A stretch of DNA of 30,608 nt from CAZHWT01 sp964536215. GTDB taxonomy: Bacteria > Patescibacteriota > CAZHWT01. Of this stretch, positions 7,199-15,603 are shown one piece after another (the stretch's first letter is position 1; each line of letters starts with the position of its first letter). The notes below the pieces were generated by a model, which made no database searches, was not told the DNA's origin, and saw only the letters and a list, made by a program, of their open reading frames with translations. The DNA lies in assembly GCA_964536215.1 (NCBI GenBank), contig CAZHWT010000014.1, positions 1 through 30,608 on the forward strand, given 5' to 3'. The position numbers and the translations under genes were made by a program.

Positions 7199-9433
7199 AT
7201 GCAGGAATATATTGAGATTCGCGGGGCGCGGGAAAATAATCTTAAAAACGTTAGTTTAAAGATTCCCAAGCGCAAAATTACCATTTTTACTGGAGTGTCG
7301 GGCTCGGGGAAGTCATCGCTGGTGTTTGACACGATTGCGGCAGAGTCGCAGCGGCTGCTTAACGAAAACTTTAGCATGTTTGTGCGCAATTTTTTGCCGC
7401 GGATTAGCCAACCGGAAGCCGACCAGATTAAGAACCTCAGCATGGCGGTGATTGTGGATCAGAAGCCGTTAGGAGGTGGGTCTCACTCTACAGTAGGGAC
7501 GGTGACGGATATTGCCACAGCCTTGCGACTGCTGTTTTCTCGTTTTGGTAAGCCGTATGTGGGCTATGTCAATATGTTCTCGTTTAATGACCCGTTGGGC
7601 ATGTGTCCAAATTGTAATGGCGTTGGACAAAAGTTAGGACTTGATATGACGGCGGCTTTTGACATGGATAAGTCGATTAACGAAGGTGCGTTACGGTTAC
7701 CTGATTATAAAATTGACAGCTGGTATTTTAAGATTGTGCAGAAGTCCGGCTTGTTTGATAACGATAAAAAGTTAAAAGAGTTTAGTCAGAAGGAATTGGA
7801 TGATTTGTACCACGGTAAGCCGGTCAAGGTAGATTTAGGCAGCGGTATGAAACTTACTTATGAAGGGGTGGTCGACAAGTTTGTCCGTAAGTATATTACT
7901 CAGCTTGATTTTCGAACTATGTCGGAGCGGACCCAAAGAAATGTTGAGCCGTTTATTACCATGGGGCCGTGCGAATTGTGTCATGGGGGGCGGATTAATC
8001 AAAAAGCGTTGGCTTGTAAGATTGACGGGTACAATATTGCCGATTTGATGGCCATGCAGGTAGATAAACTGATGGTCGTCATTAAGGGGTTTGAGACTAA
8101 AGAGAATCAGGCTTTGACTAAGACTGTTTTGGAGCGATTATCTCATTTGGTGGAGATTGGGTTGGGGTATCTGACACTGAATCGGCCGACGGATAGTTTG
8201 TCGGGCGGTGAGTCGCAGCGGATTAAGATGGTTAAACATTTGAACGGTAGCTTGGTGGATGTGTTGTATATCTTTGATGAGCCATCGGTTGGCTTGCATC
8301 CTCGTGATGTGCATCGGTTAAATGAACTATTGAGGAAACTTCGCGATCAGGGGAATACGGTGATAGTGGTGGAGCACGACCCGGATGTGATTAAGGCGGC
8401 CGATCATGTGGTGGATGTGGGGCCAATGGCTGGAATAAATGGTGGCCAAATTGTGTTTGAGGGGACGTATGCGGAACTGCTAAAAGCTAAGACATTGACC
8501 GGCCATCACTTAAAGGACCAATCGCCGACTAAAGCGTCGTTTCGCCAGCCGACCGGAAAGTTGGTGGTTAAAAATGCCAAAGTAAACAATTTGCAGGATG
8601 TCAGTGTGGATATTCCGACCGGTGTATTTACGGTGGTGACGGGCGTGTCTGGGTCGGGTAAGAGTTCGTTGGTCCATCAGGTCTTTTTGAAGCAACACCC
8701 AGAGGCGATCGTGGTAGACCAGTCGGCGGTGGGGACGTCTAATCGGTCCAACCCAGCTACTTATATTGGCATTATGGATGTGATTCGTAAGGCGTTTGCC
8801 AAGGCTAATAAGGTAGAGGCCGGATTGTTTAGTTTTAACTCTAAAGGGGCTTGCGACAATTGTAAGGGAGCTGGATTTTTGACGACTGATTTGGGTTTTT
8901 TGGATGACGCTAAAACGCCGTGCGATGTGTGTGGCGGCAAACGGTTTAAAGATGAAGTGCTGACTTACAAGTATAACGATAAGTCGATTACCGAGGTGCT
9001 GGATTTAACTATGGCTGAGGCTAATCAGTTTTTTGATTTGCCGGAGATTGCTAAGATTCTGCAAGCGCTGAATGACGTGGGTTTGGAATACTTAACGTTG
9101 GGGCAGCCGCTGAGTACGTTGTCTGGTGGTGAATGCCAGCGGATTAAATTGGCCGGTGAGTTGCACAAAAAGGGTAGTATTTATGTGCTAGACGAGCCGA
9201 CGACGGGTCTGCATATCTCTGATATCGCCCGATTACATACGTTAATTAATCGGTTGGTGGATGAGGGCAATACCGTTATTACCATTGAGCATAATGTGGA
9301 GGTGATTCGCCAGGCTGACTGGATTATTGATTTGGGGCCAGAGGGCGGGGATAAGGGTGGGCAGATTATGTTTGAAGGTACACCGGCCGAGTTGGTTAAA
9401 CATAAGAGAGCTCTGATTGCAGATTATTTGTAG
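7199..9433 (+). CDS. UvrA-like ABC ATPase without UvrB-binding region (UvrA2 type)
   Basis: 744 residues against about 940 for true UvrA. NBD1 has Walker A GVSGSGKSS (32-40), zinc cysteines C136, C139, C258 and C261, the signature SGGESQ (335-340) and Walker B FDEP (359-362). NBD2 has Walker A (482-490), a CxxC pair at C552/C555 and another at C575/C578, the signature SGGECQ (642-647) and LDEP (664-667). All ATPase parts are intact. After Walker A of NBD1 the chain goes almost at once into the zinc-module region, so the UvrB-binding domain of classical UvrA is missing. The ORF starts at ATG 7199 after AGAGGAG. Short UvrA paralogues bind DNA and have been linked to resistance to DNA-damaging compounds; whether it acts in repair here is not shown by the sequence. 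It is likely a stand-alone gene. Confidence 0.9.
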   Translation: MQEYIEIRGARENNLKNVSLKIPKRKITIFTGVSGSGKSSLVFDTIAAESQRLLNENFSMFVRNFLPRISQPEADQIKNLSMAVIVDQKPLGGGSHSTVGTVTDIATALRLLFSRFGKPYVGYVNMFSFNDPLGMCPNCNGVGQKLGLDMTAAFDMDKSINEGALRLPDYKIDSWYFKIVQKSGLFDNDKKLKEFSQKELDDLYHGKPVKVDLGSGMKLTYEGVVDKFVRKYITQLDFRTMSERTQRNVEPFITMGPCELCHGGRINQKALACKIDGYNIADLMAMQVDKLMVVIKGFETKENQALTKTVLERLSHLVEIGLGYLTLNRPTDSLSGGESQRIKMVKHLNGSLVDVLYIFDEPSVGLHPRDVHRLNELLRKLRDQGNTVIVVEHDPDVIKAADHVVDVGPMAGINGGQIVFEGTYAELLKAKTLTGHHLKDQSPTKASFRQPTGKLVVKNAKVNNLQDVSVDIPTGVFTVVTGVSGSGKSSLVHQVFLKQHPEAIVVDQSAVGTSNRSNPATYIGIMDVIRKAFAKANKVEAGLFSFNSKGACDNCKGAGFLTTDLGFLDDAKTPCDVCGGKRFKDEVLTYKYNDKSITEVLDLTMAEANQFFDLPEIAKILQALNDVGLEYLTLGQPLSTLSGGECQRIKLAGELHKKGSIYVLDEPTTGLHISDIARLHTLINRLVDEGNTVITIEHNVEVIRQADWIIDLGPEGGDKGGQIMFEGTPAELVKHKRALIADYL

Positions 9434-9567
9434 GCACAGTCTTTGTCGGTGTGGTCTGAGTGGTCCATACCTGATATGGCGGGCTGGGGACGGGGCCATT
9501 GTAGACTCAGATAGCAGGCAAGCGTAGAATGGGATTAGCATGCTTGAAATAGTAGTTGGGAGGATAT

Positions 9568-11028
9568 ATGTCTGCATCACAAGATCGAGGAAGGTTTGCT
9601 GAAATAGCGCTTAAGGCAGCAGCAGGGTTGGGGGCAGTTTACTTTGGATTACAGCTGTTGGTGCCACCGCTCTACTATCTTTTTAATCAAGGTATGGTTT
9701 GGAGTAAAGGGTCGCCAATGTTAGGGGTAACTTGGCTGCTAGAATCGCTGTATGTTGGGCCAACTGGCTATGGCATTATTTCCCCCTTATTAATCGTAAC
9801 TTTTGCGGCTTTGGCGGTTGGCTTGATTGGGCTTAGCCGAGACCAACAATGGCAAAAACTGTCGAGCTACAAATTGATGGTGTCGGTTGCACTGGTTTCT
9901 ACAGTTTTTCTTCTGATAACGAGCGTTGTCTTTAGTCTATTTGTCTTACCCAACTTAGCTTTAACCTCCACCATTCCAATCCCTGAAGCACTTTATTTGC
10001 CTCTTATTATTTTGTTTACTGCCACTGCTATCGTTTCGGTGGTATTTTTTACGGCATTTGTACTGTCGTTAATTAGACAACGGCAATTGGCATGGTGGGC
10101 AGGACTATTGTTGGTGCTGGGCCTGTTGGCCATTAATCTCAATTGGTTTGCTGCTTTTCATTTTCCGCACGCATTCTTAGCCAATAGAATTCCATTAAGC
10201 GGAGCTTTACTTCCTTTATTGGGGGTGGGTTGGAGTATAGCCATATGGCATATCGGTAACCGTGTTGGTGATGATCAGCCGGTGGCTCAAAACTGGCCAA
10301 CATTGCTCAGATGGCGGGCGTTGGTGACTGGTGTAGTGGTGGTTGTCGGGCTATGGGGGTTGCTTTTGGTGGGAGTGTATGTTTGGGATTCTCGGCACGC
10401 CAATGCCTCATGCCGCGGCAGCCAGTCGGTCAAAGAGTTGGACGCTTCCCATACCGATGTGACTCAACATAGCGCTGGGTATCAGTTTACCTACACGATA
10501 TCGCCCGACATGCCTTGGCAGGGCAGCCGGTGGAATTCTGAAAATGGATCAGATGATTGTACGTTGAGTACATGGCGTGCGCCAGATTGGGTGTTTAATC
10601 GAGCCCTGAGTTTACCGCCAATGAATATGCTCCAGTACAGGCTGTATAAGGCGTATGCCCCTAAGCAGCCAGATGTTGTTGCTTATTTCTCGGTGGCACG
10701 TTCGGATCAACGGTTTACCACTCTGGATGAGCTGCAGGCTGATATGGAGCATGCTATGAAAATTCAGCAGGATGGCGGAGTGGTAGACGTGCCGCAAACC
10801 GATTTTGCTGACGGGGAGTTGGCTGGGCAAGCCTCGTTAGTGGTGCGATCGGAGCTTAATAGGTCTCAGCTACATCTAATATCTGAACGTACGATTCTGC
10901 TGAGGGATGGTAAAGAATTTTCTGTAGGCTGGAGGGTTAGTGCGACTTCATCGGGCCGACTATCAGAGTTTATTAAGGCTCATAGGTCTGAGATGGAGAC
11001 CATGGTGCAGTCGTTTAGGTTTGAGTAG
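9568..11028 (+). CDS. polytopic membrane protein with a C-terminal extracytoplasmic domain
   Basis: 486 residues from ATG 9568, which follows GGGAGG; no family recognised. Residues 1-280 hold about seven hydrophobic helices. A soluble domain of about 200 residues follows, with two cysteines (in ASCRGS and DDCTLS) that could form a disulphide, Trp- and Tyr-rich segments and no evident catalytic motif. The membrane part resembles the next gene: both have a first helix with GLGAVYF/RLGAAYF, an Arg-Gln turn before WW (RQRQLAWW / IRQQTWW) and a last helix with LLGVGWS / LIGIGWS. The two were probably made by duplication, one with and one without the outer domain. The stop is 4 bp before the next ATG, so they are likely co-transcribed. 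Confidence 0.75.
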   Translation: MSASQDRGRFAEIALKAAAGLGAVYFGLQLLVPPLYYLFNQGMVWSKGSPMLGVTWLLESLYVGPTGYGIISPLLIVTFAALAVGLIGLSRDQQWQKLSSYKLMVSVALVSTVFLLITSVVFSLFVLPNLALTSTIPIPEALYLPLIILFTATAIVSVVFFTAFVLSLIRQRQLAWWAGLLLVLGLLAINLNWFAAFHFPHAFLANRIPLSGALLPLLGVGWSIAIWHIGNRVGDDQPVAQNWPTLLRWRALVTGVVVVVGLWGLLLVGVYVWDSRHANASCRGSQSVKELDASHTDVTQHSAGYQFTYTISPDMPWQGSRWNSENGSDDCTLSTWRAPDWVFNRALSLPPMNMLQYRLYKAYAPKQPDVVAYFSVARSDQRFTTLDELQADMEHAMKIQQDGGVVDVPQTDFADGELAGQASLVVRSELNRSQLHLISERTILLRDGKEFSVGWRVSATSSGRLSEFIKAHRSEMETMVQSFRFE

Positions 11029-11032
11029 TATT

Positions 11033-11695
11033 ATGGCTGTTATGTTCCCAACTCGATCTTTGGCTCTGTTTTGTTTGCGGTGGGCGGGGCGACTTGGAGC
11101 AGCTTATTTCGTGATTAGGTTTGTGGTCTCGATTCCGTTGGCTATATCGCATGGTGGAGGCGTGGTGACGTTGCTTGATCCATTATTGTTCTTGTCGGTC
11201 GGTTTATTTACGGTGGGAGCACTGTTGTCGTCCCGGCTATCAATAGAAGGTTTGCAACCTATTCGACGACCATTTGAGAAGGCCTTTTTGGGCGGTATTG
11301 CCTTGTGTGTGGCGGGGTGGGGATTTAATTATCTTAACACGCCGTCTAGCGATGGAGTGGAAAAATATATTTTGTTATCTGTTTGGGGCGACGTTCTGTA
11401 TGCTGCTTTGGCTTTGCTGACTCTGATTGCTTTAGGTTATTGTGTTTCTTGGTTGAATGATTTAGGCAAGAGCGGCGTGATTAGACAGCAGACCTGGTGG
11501 ATGGGGATGGTGGGAGTGGCTGGAGTTATGCTTAGTTGGGCTATTCCTGCGTCGGCATATTATGGGTATGGTTTGCCGATAACCTTTATGCTTCTGATTG
11601 GAATTGGCTGGAGCTATGCGCTTAGTCAGTTGTGTATTGTGATTGAACGCGGTGCTGATGTGCCGGCGTCACCGATTACGTCGCCGTTTGACTAG
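11033..11695 (+). CDS. polytopic membrane protein, paralogue of the upstream gene
   Basis: 220 residues from ATG 11033, 4 bp after the stop of the previous gene. The longer open frame from 10940 overlaps that gene and is not preferred. About six hydrophobic helices; it lacks the extracytoplasmic domain of its neighbour and ends in a short hydrophilic tail (ERGADVPASPITSPFD). There is no catalytic or transport motif I recognise. No Shine-Dalgarno is seen, which fits translational coupling. It converges with the 514-residue gene on the other strand, whose stop is about 50 bp away. Confidence 0.65.
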   Translation: MAVMFPTRSLALFCLRWAGRLGAAYFVIRFVVSIPLAISHGGGVVTLLDPLLFLSVGLFTVGALLSSRLSIEGLQPIRRPFEKAFLGGIALCVAGWGFNYLNTPSSDGVEKYILLSVWGDVLYAALALLTLIALGYCVSWLNDLGKSGVIRQQTWWMGMVGVAGVMLSWAIPASAYYGYGLPITFMLLIGIGWSYALSQLCIVIERGADVPASPITSPFD

Positions 11696-11747
11696 GGATA
11701 TCCCGATAGGGAGCGGATGGTGCGGTGGAATGAAGTGTGTCCACGTG

Positions 11748-13292
11748 TTAAGGACGAGGGGTGGGGTGGTGAAATTGGGTAGCTTGGGCGAGGTTGGTGG
11801 CGATGTCGGGGTGTTGGGTGAGGAATGTTTGAAAATAGGGCTCAACTATATCTTGGAGAACTTGGTTGGAGAGTTGGTGAATAGTGCTGTAGTTGTGACG
11901 TTGATTGAGTAGATCGATGAGTTGAGGTGACGGATCAGGAGCTTGTTCGAGCAGCTGGGATAGTTCGGATAACGCTTGGCGGAGAGGATGAGGGTTGCCA
12001 GTCTGTTCGGTGGTTTCTTGAATGAGGGGTAGGCGTTTGGCGAGTTGGTAGATGTGGCAAATGTCGCCGGTAAAGGCTGTTTCGATTTGCGAAGATATGT
12101 CAAAGTTGCCGATGGCTTTGTTAAAGTTGTAAAGGCGTTTGAGTAATTTGAGAGTGTTAGGTTTGGGGTTGCGAGTTATATAGCGCAGTTGCAGCGACAT
12201 GTTGGAAAGATAGTCCAAAAATTGTTTGGGATCGGCAGAGTTATAGGATAGGCCAAACTCCTCGGGAGAATCGAAAAAGATATTTTGCAGATAGTTGTCA
12301 TCTGGAGCGTTGTTTAGTAGTGTTTGGCCGTCTGGCGATTTAGCCTGAATGGTGATGATTTGGCTGGCGTTGACAATTTCGTCGCCGTTGACGATGGCGA
12401 ATTCGGCAATGATGCGATTGGCAGAGGCCAGAGTGTCACCCAGTTGTTGGCTAATGAGCTGTTCGTGTTCGTTGTAGAACTTTTTACCGCCTTTGCGGAT
12501 CTCATGCGGCAACCATTGTTGTCCGTCCAGGCCGTTTTCGGGGTGACTGTAGTCGCGGATTGTAAGATGTCGAGGAATAATTTGGATTTCCTGGTCGTTG
12601 TAGTGAAGGGAGTGGGGCCCAGAGAAAAGCGAGGCCAGTTTTTGGCTGAGAATCGTTTTAGCTTCTTCCACAGTTTGACATTGTAGAAAGATGTCTTCGC
12701 TGAAGTCTAGGTCGGTGGCAAATTCCTGGATGCGGTCTTGGGCACTGCTGCCGGCTAGCTGGACGAATGATTCGACGTAGGCTTTGGGGTCAAGGTATTC
12801 TGAGGCCAGAGAGCGGGCGGACGAGTCAGTCTGATCGGTGGTCTGCCTGGCTACTGAGAGGGCTTCGGCTAGTTGGGCGTGGCGATGAGTGGCGGGCGTG
12901 GCATCGAGCAAAGCCCAGAGTGATCCGTAGACTTGGCTTTCGCCAATGCAGTAGAGACCACTTTGTTCGTTGACTGACCGAAGGTCGGGATGGCGGGCTT
13001 GGGCGATGGCTAAAATGTATTTTTCCCGGGCGGCCAGCAAGTCTCTCATCAGATTGTAGGCGGCTTGGGTCTCTTGAGCGTGACCAGGCTGATTGACCTG
13101 TTCGGCCGCGGCTAACAGTGCCTGGCTCATTTTGGATAAAACTTGATATTCTGGTCTAGTTCTCTGCTTTTCCGTTGACTCAATTTCAGTCTCAGCTGGT
13201 GGAGTGATGGCCTCTTCGGGAATAAATGATGGACCTTCTGGCATATAGGTATGGTGGCAGGTTATGCCTACTTCTGTCAACTGAGTCGACAT
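11748..13292 (-). CDS. hypothetical soluble protein, 514 residues
   Basis: I do not recognise a family. The product is hydrophilic and has no signal peptide or membrane helix. It is rich in Gln, Leu, Thr and Asn, has a charged/proline stretch at about 20-45, and otherwise looks mostly helical. The centre (about 245-340) looks like a folded alpha/beta region, with QEIQIIPRHLTIRDYSHPENG, FYNEHEQLI and IVNGDEIVNASQIITIQAK. The C-terminal 150 residues look helical. The start is uncertain: ATG at 13292 has only a weak ribosome site, and Met17 (MPEGPSF) is an alternative. A GTACGTAC array lies 113 bp upstream. It stands alone. Confidence 0.7.
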   Translation of the reverse strand: MSTQLTEVGITCHHTYMPEGPSFIPEEAITPPAETEIESTEKQRTRPEYQVLSKMSQALLAAAEQVNQPGHAQETQAAYNLMRDLLAAREKYILAIAQARHPDLRSVNEQSGLYCIGESQVYGSLWALLDATPATHRHAQLAEALSVARQTTDQTDSSARSLASEYLDPKAYVESFVQLAGSSAQDRIQEFATDLDFSEDIFLQCQTVEEAKTILSQKLASLFSGPHSLHYNDQEIQIIPRHLTIRDYSHPENGLDGQQWLPHEIRKGGKKFYNEHEQLISQQLGDTLASANRIIAEFAIVNGDEIVNASQIITIQAKSPDGQTLLNNAPDDNYLQNIFFDSPEEFGLSYNSADPKQFLDYLSNMSLQLRYITRNPKPNTLKLLKRLYNFNKAIGNFDISSQIETAFTGDICHIYQLAKRLPLIQETTEQTGNPHPLRQALSELSQLLEQAPDPSPQLIDLLNQRHNYSTIHQLSNQVLQDIVEPYFQTFLTQHPDIATNLAQATQFHHPTPRP

Positions 13293-13404
13293 ATTTGCCA
13301 GGACTCTTTACTATTGCGTCTCGGTAAAATGACTACAACCTCTATATAAATTGTGGTAGCGACATCCATCGTTAGGCTGCGCTATCTGACCTTGAGAATA
13401 GTTT

Positions 13405-13436
13405 GTACGTACACGTGTACGTACATGTGTATGTAC
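13405..13436. promoter_or_regulatory. GTACGTAC palindrome array, site 2
   Basis: Cores GTACGTAC, GTACGTAC and GTATGTAC (one change) separated by ACGT and ATGT. The first 20 bp form the perfect palindrome GTACGTACACGTGTACGTAC. It lies 113 bp upstream of the minus-strand 514-residue gene and on the 5' side of the plus-strand emfourin-like gene. Confidence 0.75.
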
Positions 13437-13817
13437 AGCGATTGGGTAAATATGGTGGAAAAAGCAAACAACCAGGCTGAACAGTCTGGCTGAGCGACTT
13501 GAGCGCTTTGATAGTGGATTTACCGGCTTACCATGTCCTATCTGACAACCCTCTTGCAATTGTTTTGTCCAGAGTCGAACCGTTTTTGGCGAAGTACATT
13601 GCCGCTAGAGTGGTATTTCAGCTCCTCGCTGTGAGGTAGTGTGACCAAAGCCCAATAAACTCCCGTTGATACCGCTACCTCTTTAGCACACAAGAACTGC
13701 AAGATTCTGGTCGGAGCTGGTCTATCCAATGCAGATATGACAGCTGACTTTCAGAATTGCTTGGTTATTTTATCGTTTATTTTCTATTGGTCGGGCAGGA
13801 GAATAGTCGCACACTGT
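13437..13817. other. 381-bp spacer without a recognisable gene
   Basis: No ORF here has a ribosome site or a familiar product. I looked for tRNA-like and hairpin structures on both strands and found only weak ones. It separates two divergent genes, so it should hold at least the minus-strand promoter of the 514-residue protein, which I cannot place with confidence. Confidence 0.5.
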
Positions 13818-13846
13818 TTGCGCTCATAGTCTTCTGGTGCTAAAAT
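13818..13846 (+). promoter_or_regulatory. promoter of the emfourin-like gene
   Basis: TTGCGC (13818-13823), a 17-bp spacer and TAAAAT (13841-13846) preceded by TGC, an extended -10. Transcription would start near 13853, giving a leader of about 48 nt with AAAGGGG before the ATG at 13901. Confidence 0.55.
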
Positions 13847-13900
13847 AATGCCTGCCAAGGCCGTGCGCACGCTCTGTACAACAACGTAAAGGGGTACAAA

Positions 13901-14236
13901 ATGCGAATCATTCTTGTTGAATCGGGTGGATTTATGGGAATTGGACGCACAACTCGGGTTGAGGGCGAGCATCTATCCCCTGATCAACGGCAGCAAATCT
14001 ATGATCTGTTTGACTCGTTGGAAAAGGATGTGCCATCTGGTTTGCCACAAGCTGGAGATGTAGACAGAGACAGCTTGTATTACCAGTTGGCCGTCGAGCT
14101 TAATGGAAAGGAAAGGACGCTCAACTTAGGAGAAGCAGCGACAATTTCGCCGTCGATGAGGATTTTCCTCAAAAATATCATTGACCTTGGCGTCACTGAT
14201 TACGCATTGCCTCAGCATGCGGTCCGATCATCATAA
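13901..14236 (+). CDS. emfourin-like (protealysin-inhibitor family) protein
   Basis: 111 residues, near the usual size of about 100-115. The start MRIILVESGGFMGI matches the hallmark of the emfourin family (short strand, then SGGF-x-GI). The later pattern also fits: hydrophilic LSPDQRQQIYDLFDSL helix, an acidic linker, DSLYYQLAVELNGKERTLNLGEAA strands, then a terminal helix SPSMRIFLKNIIDLG. Emfourin inhibits M4 metalloproteases of the protealysin type, and the inhibitor gene is typically next to the protease gene. No protease is found in this window, so the target is unknown, or the protein may have another role. No signal peptide is present, so it stays in the cytoplasm unless exported otherwise. 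AAAGGGG supports the start. Confidence 0.7.
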   Translation: MRIILVESGGFMGIGRTTRVEGEHLSPDQRQQIYDLFDSLEKDVPSGLPQAGDVDRDSLYYQLAVELNGKERTLNLGEAATISPSMRIFLKNIIDLGVTDYALPQHAVRSS

Positions 14237-14266
14237 TTTTCACCGTTTGAGCCATGAGCCAACATG

Positions 14267-14309
14267 AACCGGTCGAGATGTCAAAAATGCTTTGATGTCT
14301 CGGCCGGTT
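14267..14309 (+). other. long imperfect hairpin downstream of the emfourin-like gene
   Basis: AACCGGTCGAGATGTCAAA can pair with TTTGATGTCTCGGCCGGTT using G-U pairs around a 4-5-nt loop. There is no T-run after it, so it may stabilise the mRNA 3' end or be a rho-type end rather than an intrinsic terminator. Confidence 0.5.
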
Positions 14310-14365
14310 GTCATTATCAGTTGGTATGCTAGTCTTGCGAATGTGATAACTTATTTCTGAATTTT

Positions 14366-14404
14366 GAAAAAAGAAAACCCCAGGAAGCGGTGCTTGCTGG
14401 GGTT
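14366..14404 (-). terminator. rho-independent terminator of the 209-residue gene
   Basis: On the minus strand AACCCCAG pairs with CTGGGGTT, with an inner CAAGC/GCTTC pairing; the tract TTTTCTTTTTT follows. It lies directly after the stop at 14410. Confidence 0.85.
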
Positions 14405-14409
14405 GGGCG

Positions 14410-15039
14410 TTACGATTCCGGTAAGGCAGCTGGCTCGATGTCGACGGGCGGAGCTATCGTCCCAAGCTTGGGGTTAAAGACGTATAGGCCGGGCATTTGC
14501 AGCTCGCGTCGGCAGGCAGCTAGCATATGATTGGCTTGCTCTCGTGCGCTTTGGTTATTTAGTTCCAGCCCTGACTGTTCGTTCCAAATCTCAAAAACGT
14601 TCGGAGCTGTCCAGCGGTAGTAGTCAGCAGTCAGATGGATGTCGTCCATCCATCTACGGATCGCTGTTTGGGCTATAACTGGTACATTAAATGGAAACGT
14701 GTATTCCATACAGTTCCAGTTGAGAGCTTTTAGCTGGTGCGGATTGAGATCGTTAGTTTTTTTTAGCAACCGAATCTCGTTTTGATTTGGATAAGCCAAA
14801 TTAATCAATAAGGCTGCTTCTTCGGTAACCTTTAGACGGCCGGCACAGTGGCCACAAGAGCATTCGGCACCAGCAGTAGAGATATCGCGCTGCTCGAGCA
14901 GCTGCTGCCTATCTACGAACAGGTAGGTGCGTTGCAGCTGATCTAACTGTTCTTGCCAACGTTTTTGTCGCTTTTTCTCTCTAGTACCAAAAAATGCCAC
15001 CATAATCAAGGCGGTAGCTGCTACGGCTGCAATGATCAT
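14410..15039 (-). CDS. membrane-anchored hypothetical protein with a CxCxxC cluster
   Basis: 209 residues; no family recognised. Residues 1-18 form one N-terminal membrane helix followed by a very basic stretch (REKKRQKRWQEQ), so the rest should be cytoplasmic. A Cys-rich motif ECSCGHCAGR (about 59-68) could bind metal, with further single cysteines later (NWNC, AACRRE). The remainder is mixed alpha/beta with a tail rich in Pro and Ala. AAGGAG stands before the ATG on the minus strand. It has its own terminator; the coaD-HD gene upstream on the same strand is separated by 564 bp and a terminator, so this is an independent unit. Confidence 0.72.
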   Translation of the reverse strand: MIIAAVAATALIMVAFFGTREKKRQKRWQEQLDQLQRTYLFVDRQQLLEQRDISTAGAECSCGHCAGRLKVTEEAALLINLAYPNQNEIRLLKKTNDLNPHQLKALNWNCMEYTFPFNVPVIAQTAIRRWMDDIHLTADYYRWTAPNVFEIWNEQSGLELNNQSAREQANHMLAACRRELQMPGLYVFNPKLGTIAPPVDIEPAALPES

Positions 15040-15240
15040 TGTCTTCTCCTTAGCTAAGTCGCCAGGTTGGAATTATATGATTATAGGCTTTACGTGTCAA
15101 TATTGGTTGCCACGGAGTCAGGCCAACATTAGCTAGGGCAGACGGAAGAAATGTAAATGAGAGCATACTAGGATGTACGTCTGGTTGATACCGGCATGGC
15201 TTGTTTGCATAGTGGATGGCAACATAAATGCTTGCTTACC

Positions 15241-15463
15241 GCCACCTGCGAGGTGGTTATCTCAGGACACCTAGTTTGCCTGATGTTTGTGTTGTTGATA
15301 TTTCTGGGACACATGAGTCTTAATACGGAATTCATTTGGTATTAGGTTATGATTAGTTTTTGAAGCATGTAGAGGTCAGACTTGATAGACCAGCTGTGGG
15401 TTTGCGCCTTTTGACTTGATTGACCAGAGCTATAGATGAGGCTTAGCCACCTGCGAGGTGGTT
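15241..15463. repeat. pair of identical hairpins, 205 bp apart
   Basis: GCCACCTGCGAGGTGGTT occurs at 15241-15258 and again at 15446-15463; each has the 6-bp stem CCACCT/AGGTGG with loop GCG. The stretch between also has a near-repeat ACTTGAT(A/T)GACCAG at 15379-15393 and 15415-15429. No ORF covers 15040-15603. The second copy is followed by GTTTCCTTT on the plus strand. The segment could encode a small RNA or be a repeat pair without function. Confidence 0.6.
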
Positions 15464-15505
15464 GTTTCCTTTGTGCATATTAGCTTTTAATTGGTTTTTT
15501 AAATA

Positions 15506-15533
15506 AAAGCCGGACAGGGTTATGTCCGGCTTT
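15506..15533 (-). terminator. rho-independent terminator of the coaD-HD gene
   Basis: AAAGCCGGACA (15506-15516) pairs with TGTCCGGCTTT (15523-15533) over 11 bp with a 6-nt loop. On the minus strand it is followed by a T-rich TTTATTTAAAAAACC tract. It lies 70 bp beyond the stop of the minus-strand gene. Confidence 0.8.
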
Positions 15534-15603
15534 GATGGAAATTGCTACCCATTTTGATGACGTTGATCGTAGCGCATATTTTTAGTGCGCCAGCGTTCTG
15601 ATC

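Noticed and set aside
7199..9433. Canonical UvrA of nucleotide excision repair
   Set aside because: It is about 200 residues short and lacks the UvrB-binding region, so it is a UvrA-like paralogue.
12324..12686. Plus-strand ORF of 120 residues inside the 514-residue gene
   Set aside because: It is an antisense shadow of a longer frame that keeps good coding character; no promoter or ribosome site.
13538..13729. Minus-strand ORF in the spacer at 13.5 kb
   Set aside because: No ribosome site, no recognisable product and an odd composition; taken as chance.
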